Assembly: GCA_030998225.1 (NCBI GenBank)
Contig: JAPYXD010000711.1
Location: 2,108,001 to 2,172,000 of the forward strand
Reading direction: 5' to 3'
DNA length: 64,000 nt
DNA from: Diplolepis rosae
Taxonomy: Eukaryota; Arthropoda; Insecta; Hymenoptera; Diplolepididae
Under the pieces are notes generated by a model. That model was not told the origin of the DNA and ran no database searches. It saw only the letters and a list, made by a program, of their open reading frames with translations. Position numbers and translations under genes: made by a program. Positions 22,267-34,129 of the stretch are shown one piece after another (the first letter of the stretch is position 1; the number at the start of each line of letters is the position of its first letter).

Positions 22267-24667
22267 GGTTGAATGATCAACCATCGAGTAGCCAGCAACA
22301 TTTGGAACAAGATGACCCTATCCCCTTGCAAGAGGACAAAATTTTAGAGGCTGAACCCAGTTCCGAAGAGTGTCGCGAAGAAGAGTTCGAATCCAGCGAT
22401 ACAGAGGAAGATATAACCGTTCATAAAGATGATACTATGACAACTGATGATGAAGAACAGAAAAGAGATAATATCCAGCATACCTGCCCAGAAGAATCTC
22501 CTACTACGTCTCGGTGTTTCGAGGATGGCGAGAAAATTATGTTTGATAAATCGGGAATGACTGTGAATGATGTGATCGAAATGATTGTTGCCTACAATGT
22601 GCGATTCGGTTGTACGCACGAGCAGCGTGAATGGCTATTAGAAATGATAAAAATTTGCGCAGGCCCACAGTTCATTAATTTAAATGTATCGAATTACAAA
22701 TTTTCTCAAGTATTTGACCCGCCTGCTGACAAAATTTTATATCATTTCTATTGCGATAATTGCAAGAAGAAAGAAAGGGTATTGCATTCTTCAGAAAAAA
22801 AGGATATTAAAAATCAGAAGAAAATATGTGAAAAATGTAAAAAAGAGCACACTATTAGTATTAGTAACCCCGATTGTTTTCTTACTGTAGATTTAGAGTA
22901 TCAAATACGAATTTTAGTGCAGAACAAGGAAATTTCTGATCTTATTCATAAAAAGTTGAAAAGTCATATAACTGAAACAAATGATCATGCTATTGGTGAC
23001 ATCCACGACGGTAAATTACACAAACTAGTAGTTGAATCTGATCCCAAGATATGCACTTTTACTATGAGTACCGATGGTGCCCCGCTATTTCACGTTTCTA
23101 AAAGAGGTTTCTGGCCTTTACAAGTGTTTTTGAACTTCTTGCCTCCTCACCTTCGATTTAAATATGTATTATTATTCGGTGTAATGGTACTTCGTTCTGA
23201 ACCAAAACCTGATCTTATGAATCTTTTCATCGGAGAATTCATAAAACAGGCCAATTATTTGTCTGAAGGTATTAGGATCAAACTTGCGGGACATGATGAA
23301 GAGATTAACATAAGATTAGTTCCTTTTTGCGTCGTAGCTGATTCGGTCGCCAGACCAATTTTACAAAATAGATTTCAATTCAACGGATACTTCGGTTGTA
23401 GCTATTGTTACGATAAGGGTCTTTATGTTTCTAAAGTAGGCATGAAATATCCTTTTCTAGAATCAGAATCAATATTGAGAACACATTCTTCCCATATGAA
23501 AGATATAGCTGAAGTTTTAGCTCGTGGTTCATCTGTACGCGGTGTTAAAGGTGAATCAGCTTTTTGTTCTGCACCGAGTATTGACATGGTTTGGGGCTTT
23601 CCTATCGATTACATGCACAACTCAATTTTAGGGATAACCGAGCAATTATGGAATTATTGGAATGAAAATGTTTTTTCTCCTGCTGAACGGAAGGCGATTG
23701 TCGAACTTATTCTTCAGATTCAGCCTCCACGAGACTTACACAGAGCTCCTCAAAAAATTACGAACAAAAGTCTGTGGAAGGCCACTCATTGGAAGGCTTG
23801 GTTACTCTACTATAGCATTCCAATATTGTCGCAGTTCTTGCCAAAAATTTGTTGGAACACTATGCACTGTTCGTCAATTCGACTTATACTTTGCTCAAAA
23901 CAGAAATTACGAATGATGAGCTCATCAAAAGCGAGGAAGACCTTATGATATTCGTTGCGAACTATCAAATTCTTTACGGAGTTGAAAAAATGACATTCAA
24001 TGTACATATTGTGATGCATGCAGTTACATCTGTTAGACTGACTGGTCCTTATTGGGCGACTTCAGCTTTTCCTTTCAAAAACAACATATACTGCCTTAAG
24101 CAAATGATAAATGGTCCAAAAAGCGTAGAGCAACAAATGGCGAAAAAATCACTTATTCGATTATGTTACTTCCTTCAACCGCGTAACCTTTGTATATCAG
24201 AAGTAGCAAGTAAATATTGTCAAAAACTGTTCAATACAAAAGTCGAAACTAAAAGTGCACTCAAATTGGACAACATTACGTTTCTTGGACCAAGTGCAAA
24301 AAACAAATTTTCGTCAGAAAAAGAATATGAAAGATGTATTGTAAATATGTATTGTATTTATAGTAGTATAAAGTACTTGCGCTCCAAAAAATTTAACGAT
24401 ACTGTTATAGAACTGAAGAATGGAAAAATCGCGCAAATTACAAAAATCGTGACCATGACAAATAAACAGTGTCACTTTGAAATTAGAGAATTAATTGTCG
24501 AGCCCTTTTTAGTCAATCAAATGCAAGTATTACACATATGGAAAGTGAAGGAAAATGTTGAACACAATCCGATTCTAGTATGCGAAATAAAATGTAAAGT
24601 AGTTGCTCTCATTTTCGAAAACTGTCAGTATGTGTGTAAAATACCTAATACAATCGAGGCACAGTAA
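22267..24667 (+). pseudogene. CACTA (EnSpm/Tnp2-like) transposase, one frameshift from intact
   Basis: The main exon follows a TTTGCAG acceptor at 22266. An acidic N-terminal part is followed by a zinc-ribbon-like pair (CDNCKKKE...CEKCKKEH), then TMSTDGAPLF, FLNFLPPHLRFKYVLLFGVM, RFQFNGYFGCSYCYDKG and APSIDMVWGFPIDYMH. These are the conserved blocks of animal CACTA transposases. The frame runs to about 23850, where the rest continues one frame over (LLEHYALFVNSTYTLLK) to the stop at 24667. The break lies in a run of five A's and equals one missing A. A CACTA transposase cuts the element out at CACT ends; no such ends were found, so this may be a relic, a domesticated gene, or intact if the shift is an assembly error. 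Total coding capacity is about 800 residues, normal for the family. Confidence 0.85.
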
Positions 24668-25866
24668 CCTTTCACGAAATTCGAAGACAGTTGTATTTCA
24701 GACTACCTAGAAGAAAGAAGTTGAGTCATTGACACCTGATATTCAGCTCCAGATGTGTTAATTTTTATTTTGTATAGTATGTTGGTCAAATCTAACACAA
24801 AAATAGTAATTTTGCGTCCGAAATTTGTAATTCGAAATTTTCAATTCTCTCCGAAAATATTACTTTTCCAAGGAGAGTCTAATTATGTAAAATTAGATCT
24901 TAAAAAACAACTTTTTGTTTGCATTAGTTGCATTGCCATTCTAAAATTAATAGTTTAAGAAACAAATAAGATAGGCAAGTTTTCCATGTCTTATTTTAGT
25001 CTTTATTTCCGATAGCGAATATCAGTAAATCCTCAAAACATATGGTGTGTAAATTTTGCGCAAATAGAAATTTTACGAAAATATTATAACACTGGCGCGA
25101 AAAACAGCGTAATATTTGCGGTCGATTGAACTGATGCGTACCATGGATATTAAATAAATAACACCGTTTTGGTTATTGTAAAGTGTACTGCTGTTTTAAA
25201 TTAGAAAAATAATTATGGTAAGGTAAATATCCCAGCAAAAATCAGTTTTGTTCAAGTAATATTTTGTTCGCAATTGAGTATTGATATTCCAATATTTTTT
25301 CATAAGGGCTTGTACCACTTGCTGTAAAATACTTCATTTGAATCCATTTTAAGTATTTCTTCAAGTTTAAAGAGCAAAACGACGATTACTGGATCGTGTA
25401 ATTGTAATTTAAATTTGTAAATTGTAATGTAATTTTCTTTTCATAGCGCCTCCTTTGAAAATCCGATTTTCGGTACCTGTAGAGCGGGTTGAAAGTCGCT
25501 GTTTCAACCCGCTCCACATTTAAAGCCAATCAGATTCTCAAAAGAGTTGCTATGAAAAATAGTATACATTTCTCGAAACAAAACACAGCGAAAGCAATTC
25601 GTGTGATTGCAGCCCTCGTTTCACTCGGGCAGCAAACTTCACAATCATTGCAATCGCTGTCTTTCGCCCCTTGTAATGTAATATACTATTTTATTTGTAG
25701 TTAAGGGGTTACTCTAATATCTTTGCAAGTTTAAAAAATTTCGTTTTTTTCATGGAAAAATTCATTTAAAATTTTCAATCTTTTTACACATTAAAGAAGA
25801 GGTTTAACACTTGTACAACAGATTTTTTATTTTTATTTTGTGTGGAAAATCTGGATGACCCAGCTG
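24668..25866. other. 3' flank of the CACTA-like unit; no gene
   Basis: A possible polyadenylation signal AATAAATAA lies at about 25153. A short hairpin, GAGCGGGTTGAAA / TTTCAACCCGCTC, occupies about 25481-25514. The ORF at 25489-25704 has no recognisable domain. The rest is AT-rich filler. Confidence 0.4.
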
Positions 25867-25912
25867 CCTGAAGATGACCCTGCTGAGAACTGGTTGACAC
25901 GATATCTCCACT
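25866..25912 (+). ncRNA. Hammerhead-ribozyme-like motif, site 1 (mutated core)
   Basis: CCTGAAGA fits the CUGANGA half of a hammerhead core. TGACC and GGTTG can pair as stem II around an eleven-base loop. The second core half reads GACAC where GAAAC is expected, one change. Such motifs are known in Penelope-like retroelements and satellites. The pairing is seen in the sequence; the assignment is inferred and this copy is probably inactive. Confidence 0.35.
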
Positions 25913-26747
25913 TTCGAGAGCCTGAAAGAAAAAATTCCGCCATATTATTAAAAAGTATGCCTTCCGCCATAGCCGGTACCTCAATAAAAAAAATTCGATG
26001 AAAAATAACAAAATGACTGATACTTAAAGTTTTCAACCCTTTTTTGCAACTTAAATTGTTTAAAAAAACATAGTTAATATGATTAAATATTTCTAATTCT
26101 GCTACCGGCTATAGCTGTATATGTCTAGAATATTCCATGAAAATTTGAGCCTGATCGGTCAAATAGTTTTTTCTAAATCATGTCAACCAGGTCGAAAAAC
26201 ATTGTTTCGAGAAAAACGCGATTTACTCCTTTTTACCAAAATACTCTGTAAAAAAAAAATTTTAACTGCTTAGCAGTAGAATCGAAACTTAAGGTGTCTT
26301 TTTAATGCGAAAAAAGTTTAAGAGAAAAAAAAAACACATTTTTCGAGATATTGAATTTCAAAAAAAAATTGCAATTTTTGTTTACTGTTAAATAAAAAAT
26401 TAATAACAATCAACAAGCAATTGTTTATAACTGTATTCTGTAGTGCAAATTATTACAAACATTTAAAAATGAAAATTGTTAAAGTCGGTCAATTTTTTAC
26501 AAAGTTATAGACAATTGAAAAAAAAGTTCTCGCGAATAATTGAAAAAATCGATTTTGATCCCAAAAACGAAATTGCCGATAAATCTCTGAAATTTTTTTT
26601 TCGGACCAAAAAAAAATACGTGTCTCATTATTTTGATCAAAGAGCAACACATTTCAGTTTCGTTGAAAAATAAATTCGTGTCCCGAATGGATCGGTTGAA
26701 TTGAGATGGAAAGCATGCAAAGAATTTTAAATTGAAAATTTTAGTTG

Positions 26748-26983
26748 TGATTCGCCGCGAGGGGTAAACCACTCTAAAATCATGATTTTAAAAATTAAAA
26801 ATCAACGGCTAAGGAAAGAAATCACATGTGTAACTATACAACTCGTCGCGAAGAGAAATAACGATGCGATGAGCGTCGAGTAAGAAACAATAACATTCGT
26901 TTGCTTACTACAGCGTTCATACTTGTATAACGATGAACGTTGTCTCGCTGATTTTAGTGTGGTTTACCCCTCGATTCTCCGTG
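26748..26983. repeat. MITE-like inverted repeat, about 235 bp
   Basis: GAGGGGTAAACCACTCTAAA on the left pairs with TTTAGTGTGGTTTACCCCTC on the right. The interior is unlike the flanks, with words such as CGATGCGATGAGCGTCGAG. No clear target duplication was found. Confidence 0.5.
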
Positions 26984-27064
26984 AAAGGATCCTATTTTTA
27001 TTCTTGTATTTACATTTTAATACTTAATAAAATTACAAAGAATTGAAAAAATCGTCTTTAGAAT

Positions 27065-27690
27065 TACAACTCAAATAAATTTGTAATAATTGCATTAAAC
27101 TTTAATTGGCCAAAACGTGAAATTTTTTCTAATGCAAGTTTCACGATTTTCCGATGCAGATGTATGAGAATATTTAGTAATTTTCTCAAATTTTATTTTT
27201 ATATTATGAAATAATATAGATAAATATGAGTTAACCTTCAGTCACCGCTTTTGGAAAATTCCGAAAAGAAATTCTGATAGTGTAGGGCTAAAAATCTAAT
27301 AATTCAAAAATATTTTCCATAGTATCTAAGGCTGTAACTTGAAGGATTAGGCGGATTTAATTATAGAATTAACAATCCCTGATGGTAAGGGTAGCTTGCT
27401 CAGGTAGTTAGTGACGAATTTACTGCTGCCCAAATCATAGGTTCACTGTTGGTTTTTCTTGGAATTTCCCAAAGCAGCTAACCAAAGTTTCATGTAGCTG
27501 CTATTTCATAAAATTAAAATAAAATTTAGAAAATTCAGTTACTTTTTCATCAGTTCAAGAGAAAATCTCTTCGTTTCCATGTGAAAATTACTGAATATTT
27601 CGATTCTTGCATCTGAAAATTCTGAAACTTCCAATGGAAAAAATTTGACGTTTTGGCCAATTAAAGTTAAATATAATTATTACATATATA
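27065..27690. repeat. Palindromic element, about 620 bp
   Basis: The left arm with AACTTTAATTGGCCAAAACG is mirrored on the right by CGTTTTGGCCAATTAAAGTT, and similarity continues inward for about a hundred bases on each side. The centre (about 27240-27540) is unique. No ORF is present. It is probably a MITE of unknown superfamily. Confidence 0.55.
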
Positions 27691-27931
27691 ACCAACACTC
27701 TGTTACAGTTTTCTGATAGTAGGACACATTTCATGGAAATTTGGTTGAGTTTTGCAAATTTAGGAAAGCTTTTAGATTGGGCTGAAGTTTTAGACGGACG
27801 AATTTTTTCGGTCGAACGAATTTAGAAATATTTTTTTTTCCACTAGAAACAGTTAAAAAACATTAGAAAATACAAGACTGATAGTTTTAAAGAATCTGAG
27901 AACAATAAAAAAAAATTATTTACTTACAAGG

Positions 27932-27985
27932 TAAATTTTCATATAAAACGAGAAAAATATATAATTATATGAAAATTTACCGTCT
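27932..27985. repeat. Perfect short hairpin
   Basis: GGTAAATTTTCATATAA and TTATATGAAAATTTACC form 17-base arms around a short AT-rich loop. Confidence 0.5.
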
Positions 27986-28225
27986 AAGTCCGTTTTTATA
28001 CGTGTGTGTGTGCAATTTTTGCCCCGTTTGAGGGCTGTTCGAGCTGAATAATTTTAGGTTTAATTTTTTTCTGAATAGCTCTTAATGTGTGTGTTTCTGG
28101 GCAGTGCCCATAATCTGTTACCCGTTAACTTTACCCTCACTACGGGGCTTCTCCCCACACAGTGGACCAGTTGTCACCAGCTCCTGCCAGCGGGGGTTCT
28201 TTGTTCTCAATAGGCATTTAATTAA

Positions 28226-28365
28226 GGCCATGGGCCATGCAGTTCACCTAGCAAAAATTATGTGTTAATCCAACCATGTAAAATAACATCTTTTAGTAAA
28301 AATTCTGGAATTTTTTCCATTCTACTATATAATACTGAAGTCTTATCGACAATTACACACGGAAA
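28226..28365. mobile_element. Partial copy of the TTAA-type MITE
   Basis: TTAA (28222-28225) is followed by GGCCATGGGCCATGCAGTTC, the same end as the copy at 17132, and the interior aligns loosely with it up to TCGACAATTAC. The opposite end is missing. Confidence 0.5.
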
Positions 28366-29002
28366 AAAATTAATAGTTGAATAAACAAAATTTATCCCTG
28401 ATTTCACCGTTAATATCCTCAAAAACGAACAAAGGATATTGAGAATATAGTGAAAGCGGTGATGTTTTAGTATTACTTGTTCTGAATATTATTATCGACC
28501 GATCACATTTCGAAGTATTCAAATCAAACATACAGAGTGGGCACGAGGGGGTTGCAGAATAGGGAATATAAATGGGAGTAGTTTAGTATACGAAATACCG
28601 CCCAACATGCACTTTCGCTATTCGAAAAGATCTTTTTCAGGCGTTTTTTTTAAATTCGCGCCAGCTCGAAAGAGGTCGTGCATGTCTTGCGCATGTCTGT
28701 TCGCTTTTTTCTAGGTCGGTAATAGTGAAACCTGTCCATATTTAATTTTAAATATGGTACAAGTTAGGTTTTCAAATGTCATTTTTGAAAAAATAGTAAA
28801 AATATTTAAATTAAAAGTGTCATGTGTCGAAAGTGCAGCAGAATTTTAAACAACAGTGAGTGAATTTATTATTAAGACACACAAGTGTAAATAGTTGAAA
28901 ATTGGAATCAAGTGTGACAGCAAGAAGCTCACCTTTGTAGTGTGTGATAAAAAATATAAATTTTAAACAAATAAATAGCTTTGTTGCTTTAAAATATTGA
29001 TA

Positions 29003-29317
29003 AATGAGAACAGGAATAATTTATGGCATAGAGAATGGTAAGATTTTAAATCTCTATGATAAAAAACATTGAATATTTTCTTTCATGTAAAATTTTCAAT
29101 TACAATAATATGTTTTAAATTTCCAGAAAAATATCTATTCACTTCAAATGAAGTTAAACAAAAAAATTTTAATTTTTAATTTTACGGGAAATTCAGATAA
29201 GTATTTTTTATTTCACTCACAATGATTTACTTGAAAAGAGACACTTACTTTGTGAAATGTTTTTTTCTTTTTCAGAAAGAGTCAAAAATGAAGCAAGAGG
29301 GAAAAATAAAGGATTTA
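29003..29317 (+). other. Candidate spliced micro-ORF in the foldback arm
   Basis: ATGAGAACAGGAATAATTTA begins at about 29003. A donor GTAAGA follows GAGAATG at about 29039, and an acceptor TTTTTCAG precedes AAAGAGTCAAAAATGAAG at about 29276. Joined in frame this gives a basic peptide of 27 residues before a stop. The same arrangement exists inverted in the right arm (about 31090-31380). Length and lack of homology make coding uncertain; it may be a transcribed leader instead. Confidence 0.3.
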
Positions 29318-30200
29318 CGAACTAAAATTGTGTAGGTATTTATGTTTCTTATAAGTTGCAGTAGCAAAAGTACATAAATAATAATGTAATAAGACTTTGA
29401 AATATCTTAAAGCTAAACTTTATAATTTATCATGCTGAACAAAATATCAAAACACTAACTGCTGTTTATGTAATCAAATCCTCGATAACCAACGATTAAT
29501 GTAAAAATTGTTCCCGGGACTAGAATAAAAGTTCCAAAATTCTGTAAAGTGTCTCAGAAGTCTTAATTCTCGTACTCTATCAGTCCTCGTAGCAACCAGT
29601 TTTGAAAAATAATTTTTACAAAACTTCAATACTCATAGCTGCCTTTCTAGAGTGGCCAAGTTCCAAATACACACAAAATATCACATAAATCCTTAACTGT
29701 AATTAAAATAATTGCTCTAAATTCTTCTTATTTGGTTGTCAAGTAGCTATTCCTGTCTCTTATCAGTTCCTAAAACTATACTTAATAATTTGTCATTTTA
29801 AAAAAATGACTGATGTTTATGTAATCAAATCTTAGGTAGGCATTGTCATAATTTTTTTTAAATGACAAATTGTAAAGTATAGCTTTAGGAACTGATGAGA
29901 GACAGGAATAGCTACTTGAGAACCAAATTAGAAGAATTCAGAGCAATTATTTTGGTTACAGTCAAGGATTTATGTGATATTTTGTGTGTATTTGGAACTT
30001 GGCCACTCTAGACCGGCCGCTATGAGTATTAAAGTTTTAAACTAATGATTGTTCAGAACAGTTTACTACGAGGACTGATAGAGTATGAGAATTAAGACTT
30101 CTGAGACACTTTACAGAATTTTGAAACTTTTATTCTAGTCCCGGGAACAATTTTTACAATAATCGTTGGTTATCGAGGATTTGATTACATAAACATCAGT

Positions 30201-30926
30201 GAGAGTTTTTGAAACTTTTTTGAAATCACAAATTATTGAGTATAGCTTTAGGAACTGATAAGAGACAGGTATAGCTACTTGAGAACCAAATTAGAAGAAT
30301 TTAGAGCAATTATTTTAATTATAATCAAGGATTTGTGTGATATTTTGTGTGTATTTTGAACTAGGCCACTCTAGGACGGCAGCTATGAGTATTGAAGTTG
30401 TGAAAAAATGATTTTTCAAAACAGTTTACTACGAGCACTGATAGAGTATGAGAATTAAGACTTCTGAGACACTTTACAGAATTTTGAAACTTTTATTCTA
30501 GTCCCGGGAACAATTTTTACAATAATCGTTGGTTATCGAGGATTTGATTACATAAACATCAGTGAGAGTTTTTGAAACTTTTTTGAAATCACAAATTATT
30601 GAGTATAGCTTTAGGAACTGATAAGAGACAGGTATAGCTACTTGAGAACCAAATTAGAAGAATTTAGAGCAATTATTTTAATTATAATCAAGGATTTGTG
30701 TGATATTTTGTGTGTATTTTGAACTAGGCCACTCTAGGACGGCAGCTATGAGTATTGAAGTTGTGAAAAAATGATTTTTCAAAACAGTTTACTACGAGCA
30801 CTGATAGAGTATGAGAATTAAGACTTCTGAGACACTTTACAGAATTTTGAAACTTTTATTCTAGTCCCGGGAACAATTTTTACAATAATCGTTGGTTATC
30901 GAGGATTTGATTACATAAACATCAGT
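30201..30926. repeat. Two 363-bp tandem copies, identical by eye
   Basis: Units at 30201-30563 and 30564-30926 match base for base on visual comparison. Both contain GTCCCGGGAACAATTTTTAC and CTAGGACGGCAGCTATGAG. A more diverged third unit precedes them and an inverted one lies further left. The near identity suggests a recent duplication, gene conversion, or an assembly artefact. Confidence 0.85.
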
Positions 30927-31784
30927 GAGGGTTTTTAAAAATTTTGTTCAGAATGATAAATTATAAAGTTTAGCTTTAAGATATTTCAAAGTCTTATTAC
31001 ATTATTATTTATGTACTTTTGCTACTGTAACTTATAAGAAACATAAATACGTACACAATTTTAGTTCTTAAATCCTTTATTTTTCCCTCTTGCTTCATTT
31101 TTGACTCTTTCTGAAAAAGAAAAAAACATTTCACAAAGTAAGTGTCTCTTTTCAAGTAAATCATTGTGAGTGAAATAAAAAATACTTATCTGAATTTCCC
31201 GTAAAATTAAAAATTAAAATTTTTTTTTTTAACTTCATTTGAAGTGAATAGATATTTTTCTGGAAATTTAAAACATATTATTGTAATTGAAAATTTTACA
31301 TGAAAAAAAATATTCAATGTTTTTTATCATAGAGATTTAAAATCTTACCATTCTCCATGCCATAAATTATTCCTGTTCTCATTTATCAATATTTTAAAGC
31401 AACAAAGCTATTTATTTGTTTAAAATTTATATTTTTTATCACACACTACAAAGGTGAGCTTCTTGCTGTCACACTTGATTCCAATTTTCAACTATTTACA
31501 CTTGTGTGTCTGAATAATAAATTCACTTTCTGTTGTTTAAAATTCTGCTGTACTTTCGAGAATATTTTTAAAACATGACACTTTTAATTTAAATATTTTT
31601 ACTATTTTTTCAAAAATGACATTTGAAAACCTAACTTGTACCGTATTTAAAATTAAATATGGACAGGTTTCACTATTACCGACCTAGAAAAAAGCGAACA
31701 GACATGCGCAAGACATGCATGACCTCTTTCAAGCTGGCGCGAATTTAAAAAAAACGCCTGAAAAAGATCTTTTCGAATAGCGAA

Positions 31785-33671
31785 TTCTGTTTTTCGTATT
31801 TTTTAGTGGGACTGGTATTTGGAAAAATGTGGAAGATTGAACTCCAATTTATTTAGAGACATCTGCGTTCATTTTTTCGCGAACCTTTCTACCCGCAATT
31901 TGTGTTGTATAAGATAGCAACAGCTTTTGAATGCAATTCTTTCATGAATGAAAATCAGTGACAGAAGACGATTTTTTCAGCAAAAAATAAGCCTACCAAA
32001 AAATCATATTATCTAATTTATTGAGATTTTTCAACAATGTAGACAGTAAAGTACACCATTTCATTACTTTGTTGTTCATATTACCTTGCATAGAAAATAA
32101 AATAATTACGTTGGAATATAATTATTGTATGTTATCGCACTAAAAATTCATTGTTTTAATAAAACTTTTATTGTGTATACTTCAAGAAAAATTTATTTAT
32201 TTTTTTTTATTTTGGACGGCAGAAAATAATAATAATATTATAATAATATGAGCTTTACCCTAAAAAATAAACACATCAAAATCACATTTCAATCATCTTT
32301 TATACAAAATTGAATGCAACGTCGGTCATACTGTACGTCTCTCCCCTATTTACGATATTTTATATTCTTCTACACGTCTGTAGTTTTTTTATCATAATGG
32401 TGAAAATCGTTTTTATTTAAAAATAAAAAATGCGACGATTTCACTCGTTTTCTACTCGGATACATGCAAAAGGTACTGTTTTCAAATAACAATATTCGCG
32501 TTCATAGACTCAATTTTGAGTTAAAAATTCCAAGATTGTTGTATAATAATCTTCTAAATATATTGTGAAAATCTGAACAAATTCAAAAGAAAAGCGTTAT
32601 TTCACGACAACTACCTTAATTATTAATTTTACCTGAAACTTCAATCAGCCTTTTCTAGGTTTACTAAATATTTTCAACGAAGGAATATTTTCTTTTTTTT
32701 TCAAACATGCAGAAAATTAAAAGTAAAGATAATATTTTAGCTTTTCTCTTTCTCATCATACATATATTTTTTAATTTCAGCTTGTGATATTAAAATAATT
32801 TAATGATCGTTCTTTCTCATAAGATGGCTTTCTCTATTGGTGGAACTTTACAATGTCTATAAGTTTATAGATTCAAACTTCTTGCAAATAAAATTATGTC
32901 ATAAAATGTACTAAAACAATTGCTGGTTCAGTGGATTATAGAAAATTTCACATTTCTTCTAATTTTTAACTTAGAAAAAAACTTATCGTTAGAATCGTGA
33001 AAATTTAAAGATGAGAAATATAATATTTGTTAATATAAAATTTAAAAAAAATTATATATTTCATATTTAAATCCTTATTGCGGACAAAGAAGCCCCGTTG
33101 GCAAAAGTCGGCGACAGCAGTTCAAACATCCCTGGGCCGCGTGAGGGAAAACCACGCAGTGGAAGTAAAGTACGCAGGTAGCTGGCGATCCAATAAAATT
33201 TGCCCTTTTAACTATACTTGCAGTTTCGGCACCAATAAAGATAATTCTATTGTCAATATTATTCAGAAACTTCATCTTTTCTCCTTCGTTTAAAGGTCGT
33301 GTGAAGAACCAAAAACACCCCTTCACATTTATTTTCAAATTGGCTTGAAGAGGGGATATTTTTGATCCTGAAACGTCGATTCAACATTATATTAAAAAGG
33401 TTTTTAATATATTTATTTTTCGAAACCTTAAATTTGTCCAGAGATCTGTCATTTACAACGTCTGCACTTGTACGTTAAGAAATTATTTCTCGAAGATATT
33501 TAATCGAGTTTATATTTCTTAAATTCGTAGATTTTTTTGTTGTAAAAAATTTTGTATCATAATAGTCTTTTAGTTTCTTCTCTAGTTTAACTGGAAATTG
33601 GATTTTGATATTGGCTTTTTTATAGTCTTAGCTTACTGTAACCTTAAAAATTTTGGTTTAATCCAAAAATG
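31785..33671. other. AT-rich interval without a recognised gene
   Basis: The sequence is low-complexity apart from a GC-richer patch at about 33080-33190 that is open on both strands. Neither 33075-33338 (minus) nor 33078-33293 (plus) resembles a known protein. The patch is followed by a hammerhead-like motif at about 33344, so it may be the worn end of a Penelope-like or other retroelement. Confidence 0.4.
33344..33378 (+). ncRNA. Hammerhead-ribozyme-like motif, site 2 (mutated core)
   Basis: CTTGAAGA, then GGGGAT and ATCCT that can pair as stem II, then GAAACGTCG. The second core half GAAAC is intact; the first half has UUGAAGA for CUGANGA, one change. The arrangement parallels the sites at 25866 and 50951. 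Confidence 0.4.
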
Positions 33672-33857
33672 CACTGAGAAAAAAATGTTATTGAATTTAT
33701 AGCATTTTTTCTAAAAGCATGTATATCATAGATTCAAATCAATATGTTGTAGAACTGGTAGAATATGTTACAGTTTTATTGGCATATTTTTTTGAATCAA
33801 TAATATACATGCTTTTGATAGAAATGCTATAGATTCAATAGCATTTTCTTCTCAGTG
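33672..33857. mobile_element. CACTG-ended palindromic MITE
   Basis: CACTGAGAAAAAAATGTTAT on the left mirrors the right end, CAGTG inverted, with about 57 bases of nearly matching arms (ATAGCATTT and AAAAGCATGTATAT on both sides). The right flank is TA and the left is TG, so a TA duplication is likely but damaged. It resembles the element at 35967 in its ends. Confidence 0.65.
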
Positions 33858-34129
33858 TATTATAAGGATAATTGTTAAATATTTATAAGCAGTCTCAGAA
33901 AACATTGTTGTAATTTTTCCAAAAAGTTTTCTTCAAAAATATAAAAAATGCTCTCATTTTCACAATTTTGGTCAGATGTGGCTGGTTAACGAACTTGTCC
34001 TTACATTTTCGGCTCCGATAAAGTATGCCAAAGCTCAATTAAATCCGTTAATTTTATGTTTAAAATTGCGCAAATAAGAGCATTTTTTGTGTTTTAAAAA
34101 AAATCCAAAATTCTAATACTTGTTTCTGG

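Larger units (their letters stand above)
28614..31784. mobile_element. 3.2-kb foldback element with internal tandem units
   Basis: The termini are TTCGCTATTCGAAAAGATC and its inverse. The left arm (28614-about 29455) is repeated inverted at about 30935-31784 with few differences. The middle holds a roughly 360-bp unit once inverted (about 29456-29818), once direct and diverged (about 29819-30200), then twice more in tandem. Both arms carry the same short split ORF. No transposase is recognised and no target duplication was found. The organisation resembles foldback elements or a degenerate long-TIR transposon. It may be a new family; the superfamily is not known. Confidence 0.8.

Noticed and set aside
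25090..25115. CACTGGCGCGAAAAA as a possible CACTA terminus
   Set aside because: No inverted partner was found upstream of the CACTA-like unit, so the match is likely chance.
30201..30926. CRISPR-like array
   Set aside because: The units are long identical tandems without spacers, in eukaryotic DNA.
28614..31784. Possible Polinton terminal repeats
   Set aside because: The arms are long as in Polintons, but no Polinton gene lies between them and no 6-bp duplication was seen.
33075..33338. ORFs on both strands in a GC-rich patch
   Set aside because: Neither has a recognisable domain; they are mutual shadows and probably part of a worn repeat.
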